The notes under the pieces are model-generated. The model was not told the origin of the DNA. It was given only the letters and a program-made list of their open reading frames with translations, and did not search any database. From the NCBI GenBank assembly GCA_014529385.2, contig CM043971.1, forward strand, positions 57,416,709-57,480,708: DNA of 64,000 bases. The letters are read 5' to 3'. The position numbers and the translations under genes are program-made. Shown here one piece after another: positions 43,891-54,492 of this stretch (position 1 is its first letter; each line of letters begins with the position of its first letter). The stretch is from Adiantum capillus-veneris. Lineage: Eukaryota > Streptophyta > Polypodiopsida > Polypodiales > Pteridaceae.

Positions 43891-46449
43891 ATGGACTCAC
43901 AAGGATTGATAGAGATCTTGTCAACACCAGTGACATGCACTATCACTCTAGCTGAGCTTTTGAGGCTAAGACCACATATGTGGACCACTGTAGGAAAATT
44001 CTTGGAGAAATTTGGGATAAAAGACCCAACATCGAGACTGCAAGAGGGTATACAAGAGCTGAGCAAACCACAAAAGAACGCTAAGCCTGTACCCTTAAAC
44101 AAGGTCGGAGAGTATTGCGAAGGTGAAGAGGGGAATACAACCTTACCAGTTGAATTCCAAGGAGTGAACACGATGGCAATACTAGACAACGGAGCTGGGG
44201 TAGCCATTGCTACAAAAGAAATCCGGAAAAAATGGGGGAAACCAGAAATAAGGAAGACTAGGTTGAAACTCCAATTAGCAGATGGACACATGGAGAAACC
44301 TACGGGGTTATTAGAGAAAGTCGTAGTAACTTCTTGTGGCATTGAATACGAACATACTTTTGCTATTGTCGATTATGGCAAGAAGAATAACTATGATATC
44401 ATACTGGGAACACCATTCATGAGACAGTTGAAAATGGTCCAGGATTGGGGCTACGATCACATATACCTGAGAAATATGGAAACCACTACACGTGTGAACC
44501 TGAAAGACCATAGCTACAAAGATGTGAACCGAACACCAGTAGAGGAGTTTGATTCAGCTACTTTGGCGGGATCCGATTTTCCAGCTTGGTTAGGTAAGCC
44601 CAAGGAGTTATGGATGTGTGGAGCCTCGAAATGTGGAAGTCTGAGGCGAGAAGAATATGTTTTAGAAAGGGCTATCGAAGACGAAACTTATATAGGAGAA
44701 CCCTTTCCAGAGGACACGCTTGAACCATTAGAATGGACACACATTTTAGCAACCCTAGATGTTTGTGCAATTCCGGATGGTCCCACAATGAAATTTTGCG
44801 ACAAGGACGGGTACGACGTGGTTCCGTACTTCATGCTGAGAACTACACTCGAAAAAGAAACTGATAGAATAGATGACCTGGAAAAGCTAGACGAGCTTCG
44901 CCTAAAAGCAGTAGCTTCTATCTACGCTCAAAAAAGGCGACAAAATGAATTTTTTGATAAGCATGTGCGGACTAAAGAGTTTAAGGTTGGGGACTATGTC
45001 CTAGTTTACACTCTGAAACAGCATGCTAAGAAGCTTAAAAAGCGAGGGATGGGATCTCTGGTGATTAAAGATCTATCACCAAGTGGAGCCGTCAAGCTTG
45101 CTACATTAGACGGAGAAGAAATGCCCAATTGGATTAGTGGATGTAGAGTGAAAAAGTATCTTTTGCCGCTAACCCAAGACATGCTTCTCAAAATACATCA
45201 AGAAAAGCTGCGTGTCCAGAAAAAGAAAAAGATTGTGGAGGAAGCGCAAGCCGAGGCAAAGGAAAGAATGGAGAAAAGAAGACTACTGCGTCAGAAACAG
45301 CGCAATGAAGGAGCAATACGAATAAACGCAGTCAGTATGACAGAAATGGATAATGACAAAGAAGAACCTATCATTGAATGCAAAGTAGGAACCAACCAAA
45401 TCAAAGCCAGAGCACTATTGGATTCAGGAGCTCAAACTAACCTACTTTCACTCAGTTTGTATAAACAATTGACAAATGACACTAAATTACAAACTGTCAA
45501 GCAAGAGTTAAAGAGTTACTCTGAGAATTCAATCAAAACTGTCGGATGCACAGGTTTACATATACAGATTAACCAGTATGTGTATCCTCATATGTTTTAC
45601 GTGGTTGAAGACCAAGCTACACAACATCCATTATTGCTAGGACAACCATGGCAGAAGCAATACAATGCAATGATTGACTGGAGTTCTAAATCAGTGCTTA
45701 TCAAATACGAAGGTGAAAGTCAATCAGTTAAGTTCACCAAAGGAGCAGAGCCAACTCCAAAGGAAGAATCCAAGAACAAAGGTAAACAACAACCAGAGAA
45801 AAAGAAGAAGCAATGGCAACCAAAAGTTTCTATACAACTGGATTGCTCTTCGACGAGGAACTCTCAACATTGGATAAGGAAGACAAGCAATAATATAACA
45901 GCTCAACCTTGGGAAAAAACGGAGTCAAAGTTGGTATGGAGAAAAAAAAAGGTTGTGCCAGAGAACACAAAGGTGGAAAACAGAGTCTTCAATACCAGAC
46001 AACAGAGTGATTCCAGACAATCAAGGACAGTGAAACAGATCTGGATTCCAAAGAAGTTCATGACGGAACAAAGCTATAGCAAGAAAATTTGGATCCCACG
46101 GATTTGTAAATAGGAACTCCCTTCAGTACAATCCACGAAAAATCCTAGGTATTTCAAGGCGAGGAAATCAACACAAAGAACAAAGCAGGTTTGGGTCGCA
46201 AAGAGTTTGTGGCAAGCACAAGCGAAGCAGGAGCAGATTTGGATTGTGAAAAAGAACAACAAGGTAAAGAAGAATCCATCTACTGATTCTACTACCGAAG
46301 TGCCAAAACCAACCCAAAACCCGACCACCAATCCTTCAATCAAACAAAGAGCAGCTTTATTGGAAAGACTGTTGTATCATCGCTCTACAATTGCATTGGG
46401 AACTTATGACCAAAACAACTACAATGCTTTGCCTACAGACACTTCATAG
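43891..46449 (+). CDS. protease - integrase-tail - second protease fusion
   Basis: A 740-codon frame, plus 112 codons after a TAG at 46111. Residues about 85-210 form retropepsin-like domain 1 with AILDNGAGV (44185-44193; Asn replaces Ser/Thr) and IILGTPFMRQL. Residues about 325-430 match an integrase C-terminal region (LDELRLKAVASIYAQKRRQN, then FKVGDYVLVY and GSLVIKDLSPSGAVKLATL), but the integrase core, reverse transcriptase and RNase H are missing. A Lys/Glu-rich helix follows. Residues about 490-610 form retropepsin-like domain 2 with ALLDSGAQTNLL (Asp-Ser-Gly at 45421-45429) and LLLGQPW. The basic tail repeats a Q/K-I/V-W-I/V-P-K motif. The domain order looks like a large internal deletion plus a separately acquired protease. 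Confidence 0.75.
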
Positions 46450-46470
46450 TCGTCCGGGAGGACTCAGACT

Positions 46471-46484
46471 AGGAGGGGGGGAGG
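46471..46484 (+). promoter_or_regulatory. internal polypurine tract
   Basis: AGGAGGGGGGGAGG lies 21 bp after the end of the first gene and is nearly the same as the terminal tract at 52567-52579. A 9-bp repeat (GTATACAGG, three copies, about 46484-46511) follows it. Confidence 0.75.
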
Positions 46485-49268
46485 TATACAGGTATACAGG
46501 TATACAGGAGCTACAAAGCAGCTACAAGCGACAAAAACAAAGAAAAACAAAAAATTATATTACAAGGGCAGTGTCTTACATGATTTTGCAATTTTTATGT
46601 TTGATTGCGGATATTGATAATATTTATGCCCTTATATACCTTGTTTTGCAACAAGAAGAGATCAAATGATAAATTTGGGTCTCTAAACGTGTAAATATCA
46701 CTAAATAAGAGTGTTTTTGGAGCTAAACAGTGGAAAAAAGTGGTAATCCAAGTCCAAAAATCACAAATAAGTGTATATTCATATACATAGGGTTACCAGC
46801 TATTTATTATGTATGTTTGGAATTTTTTGGCTTCAATTTGCTATTTTTCTTTATTTTTAATGATTTTCTTAATAAAAGTAAAAGAAAAATAAAAAAAAGC
46901 AGGTGAAATGAGATCGGAAAAAAGAAAAGAATAGACGGTGATGGTCCTAATGACAAGGGCAACCCATGGTAAAAATTGGGTACAATTCTGAAAAAGTTGC
47001 GAAAAGTCCGAAACGGCAGAATTTTGGCAAGTGGACGGAATTCTAAGAAAATAGGTCAAACGGAGTCCGACTTGGGAAATTTCAGATCCTAAAGCGCATC
47101 TCACAACGAGATAGGAGCACATGACAAATTTGGTGGGAAGTGAACCGGGAAGTCCGAAGTTAAGTATTTTTCACATCACTTTCAAGCTCATTTACACTAT
47201 TACCTTCTTGGAGAAGAGCAGAGAGCCACAGGAGCACAGATCTTCTACGACCTTCTACGACTTCCACGAGAGCTCAGAGGACACCAGACATGAGAGGTAG
47301 ACTCGTTGCCATAAGCTTTTGATGCTTATCATTAACTTTTGTCGCGAAAACTGACCAAAACCAAGAAACAAGAGCAGACGGGGAATGAGGTAGAATGCTA
47401 GGTAGTGGCACAACCGCCTAACCAAACCTTGCAAGAACTTATAGGTGGGTGACCCTAGTATAGAAGATGGGTTTCTAACACTCAAAGCTCGAGAAAGAAC
47501 GACTGGAAAAACCCTAGGTCAACAGAGCCTGCAATAGGCAAACAGGAAAAAGTTGTCGAAACAACACGAAACTTCACAGGAAGTTCAACCACATCAAGGA
47601 CAATGCAACCATATAATATCTCCAAGTTTGAATCACAAAAAGTAGGTCGGAACAACCGATTTGGCTGCGGACACACAAAGCGTCATTTTGGCATAACGAC
47701 TGAAATTGACGACCAAATGAAATGAAACTTCACAAGCAGCTTCAAGTAACTATCGATAACTTATGTTTGCAAGCAAAACCCAAAAGAAAGCTGATTCACT
47801 TACCGATGGTGAAAAAGACGCTTTCGGGCAACCAAAGGGAGAAAGATGGAGAACGGGGAGCCAAAGTCAAGTTCAACCAAATAGATGGCTTCACAACATA
47901 TCCGATGAGCTGGAAATGCAACTCTCGAGAAGAAAGTTGAAGAAATTCAACTCCAAGGCAAAAAGACGACTTCGAAGACTGAAATGCCTATAAGGGGGCT
48001 TTTTAGCTAAACTGATGACTTTTTAAGTTGAAAACTAGTTAGCAGGCTTAGGGCACTAGCACAAAGCATTCTTTGCACAAAAAGACCAACATTTTAAGAA
48101 AAGACATTATACGCGTATAATGTCTCACAGCATGAATTTCACATCCATTTCAACATTTGAGTGCATAGCCTCATTCCACATGTTAATCACATCCTATGAA
48201 CCAAGTATCATGAGAATTGGAGTTAGAAAACCCAAGGAAAACCAAAAAGACGCATAAAATTGATTTTTGGTCCTAATTTTGTCAAAATAACTCCAAACTC
48301 ATTGAAACTTTGTAGGATTGTTGTTAAACACATCTACAAGCTATCTGGAACCAAAAAGCACCATTTTGACACAAAAGACATCATACACGTATGATGTCTA
48401 TTTGCACTTACAGAGCCAAAACTGCTCATTTGTCATCATACATCCATTATATATATCTAATACATGCTACATATGAAATTTGGAACCATTTGGTCAAGAG
48501 GATCACCCCATTAGCCCAATTGAGGGAAAATCCTTCACCTAAAGCCTATTTTTGGCCCAAATCCAACATACTCAAGTCCAAACCAAGATTTGAGTAGGAA
48601 CAGTCCTTCACTAGTACATGGGGAGTCCACACAACCAATCCCATGCAAAATTGATGAAAAAGACATCATACGCGTATGATGTCTCCAGAGCCATTTTTAG
48701 CCCAAAATCTATCCAAACTTCATAAATCCATTGAATAAGCCTATCTAAAGCCAAATCCAAGCTTATAGAGAAATTTGGTCCAAAAATACACTAAAAGACA
48801 TCATACGTGTATGATGTCTCACTATGTGATTTTGGCACCTCAGGGCTTCAACCACCAAACAGAAGTGATCTACATGCCATTTGAAAGTGAACCACCAAGT
48901 TTTATCCAATTTGGATCATAAAATCCAATTCCCTTTCAAAATTTTGCCAAGAGCCGGAACTGGACTAAATTGGCCAAAACTTGACCAAATGGGATCCAAA
49001 CTCAAATCCAAGCATATGATAATCATGTATACACTATCAGCTACAAGCACAACCAATATGAAGTCATTTTGACACAAAAGACATCATACGCGTATGATGT
49101 CTCCAGCATGATTTTGAGCCCATTTTGCATATTTTTTCACCTACCTTGCATCCTTAGGCCCTAAATAGCTCATGTTTCAATTTTCAAGTCATTTGGATAA
49201 CTAAAAGCTTCATTTCGGCTTTCAGTACTAAAAAGACGCTAACTTCTGAAATTGGAGTTACAGGATCC
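46485..49268 (+). other. leader 2 with palindrome array
   Basis: No gene over 2.8 kb; short frames only. The right 1.2 kb repeats the organisation of leader 1: palindromes embedded in diverged repeats (TTTGGATCATAAAATCCAATT near 48910, related to text near 39975). The left part (46500-48050) shows no coding motif. Confidence 0.8.
48103..49101. repeat. palindrome array 2 (five copies)
   Basis: Copies start at 48103, 48377, 48662, 48797 and 49080, with spacings of 274, 285, 135 and 283 bp. The last three intervals match array 1 (288, 125, 282). The copy at 48103 has paired changes in both arms (GACATTATACG and complement), so it is still a perfect palindrome. Confidence 0.93.
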
Positions 49269-52200
49269 ATGGATTCCACCAAGTCATCGGCAACGAAGAG
49301 AAAAAGACCGACAATCAAAGATGCTATTGCAGAAGTGGAACCATTTGACATTCCAGCAGAAACCCTCAAGCCAACCAAAACTTGGGTGGAGGAAGCAGTA
49401 TTGGAGAAAGAGGGAATAAAGATCTACCAGGGGACTTTCAGAGATCCTCAAGGGCAAGCGGTGGATGTACCGATGATCCCACAGGAATTGGTAGATTATA
49501 GCAGGTCAGAAGACATCAACAGGTACCTGGAAAGGGCAGACTTGCACAGTTTCTTCACCTCGAGACCATCAGGTGTGGATACAAGAAGAGTGTACGAGTT
49601 GGCAACATCCATTCAGAAGGATGGAAAAGCCACATTGACAGCCATGGATGGAGAGAAGGTAGAAGTACAGATCACTCCACAGCTAATTGCAGATGCATTG
49701 AAGCTGCACAACAAAGGGAGCTCGGTCAGGGAAAGAAGGGAGGCCATAGAGGTCTATGGGCCCAAGAAACAGAATGCGACCTATGGAGATATGAAGGACC
49801 CAAGAGCGGCAACCCTTTGCTGACTGTACAACAAATTTCTTCATGTTTGCAGTAAAAGACCGCAAAAGTATACGACACCACCCCATGCCATTGCGACCAC
49901 CATCACATGGGCATTAAAGAGCAATTTGCCAAAAGAGGTGAATTACGCTCAACACATCCACGAGCAAGTAATTGCCATGCACAACGAGAAGCCAAAATAC
50001 ATAGGAGGAGCGGAAATTCTGACAAGAATAGCTTATGAAGCTATTGGAGCTAGAGATCAGTGGCCAAAGGCTCCCTCCCAGAATGAGTGGCTTAGAGAAG
50101 CCGACGAGGAGGAAGAACAGCCTGAAGTATCCAAGAGGGCATCCACAAGAGCACGCCGGAAACTAGAAGTAGTTTCAGAACGTGAAGAGGATGTGGACGA
50201 GCCACTTAAGAAGAAAGTAAAGAAGAAGGTTGCTCCCAAGAAAACCAAAAGTCAGAAAGCGGCGAGAATGGAAAGATTAGTGGAGCAGTTTAGAGCGGAA
50301 AGAGCTCTAAAGGGTGACTTTGAAGAAAAGTGGGTGCCAGACCCCACTAAAGTCGGAACTAGCTCGGCCAGGCCACATATTGATCAATACGATCAATATA
50401 TTAAAGCTTATGAGGAGTCAGAGGCTATTTTGGAGCAGCAACCTGTCGAGCCATACACTGAAGAGGAGGTCCATCAATTAAAAGCTGAGCTGAAAAAAGA
50501 CGACAAGGGGAAAAGAAAAGTAGATGGGTCTACTAAGCCTCAAGAGAAAGATGGGCAAGCCAAGGAAGCTGAGGACCAACATCCCTCTATGACTGATGTA
50601 CCAAGCCCGAAGAAGACGGAAAAAATTGTGGAAGAGACCACAGTAGAGGTGGACACAGATGTTTTGGAAAAGCCAGAAGCCGAGACCAAAGAAAAGAAGA
50701 TAGATCCAGTTCAGCAAAAGAGAAATGATTATGAGGATCTGGTAGAGATAGGATACACCGAAGAAGAGGCCCTTGAGGCAGTTTATGAGATCACCCTACA
50801 AAAACAAGATGAACGGAGAGGGACGGAGAAAAAGACAAAGAGTAAAAAAGAAAGTGAAGAGAAACTGGACGAACCGAAAATACTAGAAGAGCCAAAGCCA
50901 GTGGAGGTGGTGGTGGAAAGAGCTTTAGAGTTGACAGATGATGATTAAAAAGACATGCACATGGTGCATGAACTGCTCAGCAAGATAAAAGAAAGGTCCA
51001 AGGCAAAGGAAGTAGAGATTGAGATAGCCAAACAAAGAGAAGCGGAGTTGCAGAGAAATTTAGAGAATGCTATGAATGAATCTGAAAGTCATAAAGCATC
51101 ACTCTATGACACGGAAAACGAGAGAGACGGCTTGATACTCCAACTAGCCGAGGCTTCAAGAGAAGTAACAAGTGCACAAGAAGCAAGGGAGCGGATAGAG
51201 GATGAGTTGGAGGCGGCTAAGGATGAGCTCATTGAGCTAAGGGAAAGAGTCGAGCTCCAAGAAAGAAAAATCACTAGACTCAGGTCTACCCCTAGAGCTA
51301 GCAGAGCAGGAACCGAACAAGAGGGAGCTATCGTACCAGTTTTGGAAGACCAGGTCCGAAGCTTACAAAGAGAGCTAAGATTAGAGCAAGTGCAAAGGTT
51401 GCACATTGCGGAGGGATCATTGGCCGCAGAGGAGAGGCTCACATTAGAAAATCAAACACTACGGACAGAGAATGAGTCCCTTTGCAAACAGATCCAAGAT
51501 CTACAAGAGCAACAAAGAAGAGAGACAGAGACACCACAAGAAGAATCAGGTGGAGCAGCCATAGAGCTACCAAAAACTGGAGAGGCAACCACAATTGAAG
51601 ATCCAGCCCCAGCTCAAGAGGTGGCCTCGACTTCAAGAATCTTTGAAGAAGAAGAACAAAGGCTCCATGACCAAAAAGAAAAGTCAGCAGAGGAGAGTGC
51701 TAAGGCGAAAATGGAATGGGAGGGGAGACTCCTAATCTCCATTAGACTTCAGGGACTAGACACAAAAGTGCTCCATGAACAGTGGATGCAACTCAGCCTG
51801 CCTTTCCCTTTGATGAAATTTGAAGTGCTAAAGACGAAAAAGAGACTAGAAGGGGAGTAGTATGTCGCTCTTTACGAAGGCGACATCATAAAGGAGGAAC
51901 AATCAAAGAAGATAGTAGATTCACAACCTAGATGGAGGAAAGGTTGGCTGAACAAATACCCAGCCTACCTCATCTACTTGGTGGAGGCACCAAAGGAGAT
52001 CCGGGAGGATGCAACCTTCTGCCCGGTGCCAAGAGTCAGAAACTAGAAAGAGCATGGCAGGATTGCAGAAAAGAAGCCAAATTGGCTGAATTATCCCAAG
52101 ATGCCAGGACCAAAGGCAGGAGAGAGAATAGGTAAAGCCTACATGGTGAAAACCCTAACGGGCACCATCAAGCTCTTTACTGGCTCTCCTAACCTTTCAT

Positions 52201-52529
52201 GTCAGATGCTCAAGAAAATCTGCAGGACTCTCTTAGCTTGCATTGAAGTGTTCGCGCCAGATAAAGCCACGACCTCGAGTCTACTATTGACGGCCGACAC
52301 GGTGTCTGATATGATGTACGATCTTTCATTGCAGCCTTCTCCAAAAGTGTTACACCTCCTATACCAAAGGATTATGTTTTTGCCTAGCTTCCACATGCAA
52401 ACATTCGAAGAAGCTTTCTACACCGGCTTTTTCACCCACGAAAGCAAAATATTCGGCCCAACCTTGACCATCGGCAACCTACGATACGAATCACATTTGC
52501 AGATGCTCAAGACGACAGGACTTTATTGA
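49269..52529 (+). CDS. extra ORF before the 3' LTR, 1087 codons, four in-frame stops
   Basis: It starts at ATG 49269, 189 bp after the start of the last palindrome. One frame runs to TGA 52527-52529, broken only by TGA 49821, TAA 50946, TAG 51858 and TAG 52044; about 50 stops would be expected by chance. Residues 1-260 look globular (ITPQLIADALKLHN, HAIATTITWALKSNLPKEV). Residues 260-560 are Lys/Glu-rich with a basic KKKVKKKVAPKKTKSQK cluster (possible nuclear signal). Residues 563-720 are a strong coiled coil (LEDQVRSLQRELRLEQVQRL). The last 150 residues form a separate, less charged domain. There is no signal peptide or membrane span, so it is not an envelope protein in any obvious sense. 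The family is not recognised; it is similar in layout to the decayed ORF at 16560-19560. Confidence 0.7.
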
Positions 52530-52566
52530 CCAAGAATAAAAGTCATGTCAGGGACGACATGAACGC

Positions 52567-52579
52567 GGAGGGGGGGGAG
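52567..52579 (+). promoter_or_regulatory. terminal polypurine tract
   Basis: GGAGGGGGGGGAG ends directly at the 3' LTR start (52580), the expected plus-strand primer site. Confidence 0.9.
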
Positions 52580-52877
52580 TGTTGAGCCAGCAGAGGATCA
52601 CACCCACATTTTTGCTCACACTCATCATTTTGTAACCATTGATTGTAATAAATGTCTTTCCGACATTAATTTTGATTTGAGCCATTCATTAAGTAACGAG
52701 ACTCAATTGAGTTTCCAGCTTGTAATCCCGAAGTAATTTCACTTGCTGATGTAATTAGTTAGAGATGTTCTCACCTCCAAGGCTGAGGTATATAAGCCAA
52801 AGTTTTTGTAACCTAAGGCAGATTATTAATCAAAGTGAGTTTTTGAGCGCTCTGACTGTGTCAGAGAGAGAGAGAGA

Positions 52878-52976
<99 letters not shown>

Positions 52977-53599
52977 TTATCTACTTGCTACGCGAGCTAC
53001 GGGGCCGCCATTGGAGAAGCGACACCGCCATTGTGTTTGCAATGGCGAGAGCTACGCACAGATACCAAGGGTGCGCGCTATCGGCTTCTATGTGTGGTAA
53101 GTTCCTACGAGCTTCGGTGTGAGTTTTCTTCCAACTCGTGTGCGGAATTGAGCGTGCAGCATATCTATAGAACCACAACGAGTAGAGCTACACATTAGTA
53201 CCATCGGGGTCAAGTTTCGGTCACCTGTATATTTCGGCCTGTCTTCATACGCGTTTACCGCACGGAGTGGTTATAGGTTGATTTTGCAGTTCAAGTCTTT
53301 AGGGTGTTGTTCTTACCTAGTGTATAGACTTCCCCTTGAGTTTGAGATCGATTCAATGATTCTAGATCTTGTTTTGTATAGCATTCGTTCGTAGTACGGA
53401 TTTCACTCACTTGCGTATTTTAGAACTTAGATTTGATTTCCTTAGTAGTGATTGTCATTAGAAGGTTGAGTAGGTGATTTGACACCCACCTAGTTGTTTC
53501 CATGCGCCTGCGGGTCAAGCTCCGTCCTCGTCTGACAAATTCTGTTGTTGGTTGAGTTCTCGCTATTTAGCTTCTGCTAGCGGCATAACCGCCTTAACA
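52580..53599 (+). repeat. 3' LTR (1020 bp) of the 15.7-kb element
   Basis: It pairs with the 5' LTR. The main length difference is the GA run, which spans about 52864-52974 here against 38216-38284 in the 5' LTR. TATA box at 52789-52795. Confidence 0.94.
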
Positions 53600-54492
53600 A
53601 AGAGCCTCCACCGAAGGAACGAGAAAGAAGTGAGTCTCCCACCACCTCGGCGGAGAAGGCTCCACGAAGACGGCGGGCTTAACGCTCTCCATCACCACCA
53701 AAGCGGAGAAGACCATCGCACTCTTCTCCACACCATAATTCAAAGAGGGATGATAAAAAGCAAGAGAAGAAAAAGGCGAGAAAGAGGACACCCTCTTCTC
53801 CATCTTCTTCATCCTCTTCCTCTTATGAAAGTGATGGTGAAGAAGCCGAAGATCAAGACAAGAAAAAGGCAAGAATGAGGTCACCCTCTTCTCCACCTTC
53901 TTCAAATTCTTCACCTTCTGAAGAAAGTGATGGTGCAACCTTTGAACCATCAAAAAGAAGAGGCCATAGGAAATCCTATGACCCATAGAAGAGGTTGTCC
54001 AAGTTGAAGAAATTCAAAGAGGGAGGGAAGAGCATCTCTTTCCTTACCTATGATGGTACCATTGGTGCTACGGACAAAGTCTTGGCCTTTATCCAGCAAT
54101 TTGATGCGGCGTTTGGAGATGAGGGCTTCACGGAGTCCTCTAAGCTATGGTGGTCTAGCCTACGAGCCAACGGTGAAGCTCCACGAACATGGAAAGCTTT
54201 AAGAGCTTCCATTATGAAGCAGTTTTTGGCCACCCATGCCAAAGACAAAGTACTCACCGAATGGCGAAGCTTAAAGCTCTCTCCCTATGAATCCATCCAC
54301 AAATATGTAGACAAGTTTTGAGACTTACAACTCAAAGCCACTGTCTTCAAAAAGTTGGATTTTGGAGAGCAAAAGCAACAATTTTGTGCGGGCTTAACCA
54401 AAGAAATGGCGGAGTATGTCAACTCCCAAAGGCCACGTACCATATCGGCGGTAATACACCATACTATGGTGGCCTCTTGAATCAATTTTTAA
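53600..54492 (+). pseudogene. outer Ty3 gag, C-terminal part
   Basis: It resumes after the second AAGAG in the frame of 37593-37931. The SR-like block (RSPSPPKRRRPS, SSPSSSSSSSYES) and capsid core (TDKVLAFIQQFDAAFGDEGF) match the minus-strand element. Stops lie at 53680, 53986, 54319 (TGG to TGA, private to this copy), 54478 and 54490. Thirteen codons between SSKL and WWSSL are missing compared with the minus-strand gag. The last two stops also occur in the downstream copy. Confidence 0.88.

Larger units (their letters stand above)
37932..53599 (+). mobile_element. 15.7-kb non-autonomous Ty3-type LTR element with two leader-gene modules
   Basis: LTRs lie at 37932-38910 and 52580-53599. The perfect duplication AAGAG flanks them (37927-37931 and 53600-53604). 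A tRNA-Asp primer site follows the 5' LTR and a G-rich purine tract precedes the 3' LTR. Gag, two protease-like domains and an integrase C-terminal-like module are present, while reverse transcriptase, RNase H and integrase core are absent. An additional 1087-codon gene lies before the 3' LTR. Gag type, primer and the extra ORF fit the Athila/Tat branch of Ty3. LTRs differ at roughly 2-3% of positions by eye, so the insertion is fairly young. Confidence 0.93.

Noticed and set aside
39450-49101. Regularly spaced palindromes as a CRISPR array
   Set aside because: Plant DNA; spacing of 125-288 bp, spacers related to each other, and no associated genes.
40335-52529. Stops repaired by U-to-C RNA editing, as in fern organelles
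   Set aside because: TAA, TAG and TGA could all be edited in principle, but such editing is known in organelles and this element is nuclear.
49269-52529. Extra ORF as a viral-type envelope gene
   Set aside because: No signal peptide, no membrane span, no cysteine-rich ectodomain; coiled coil and basic linker point elsewhere.
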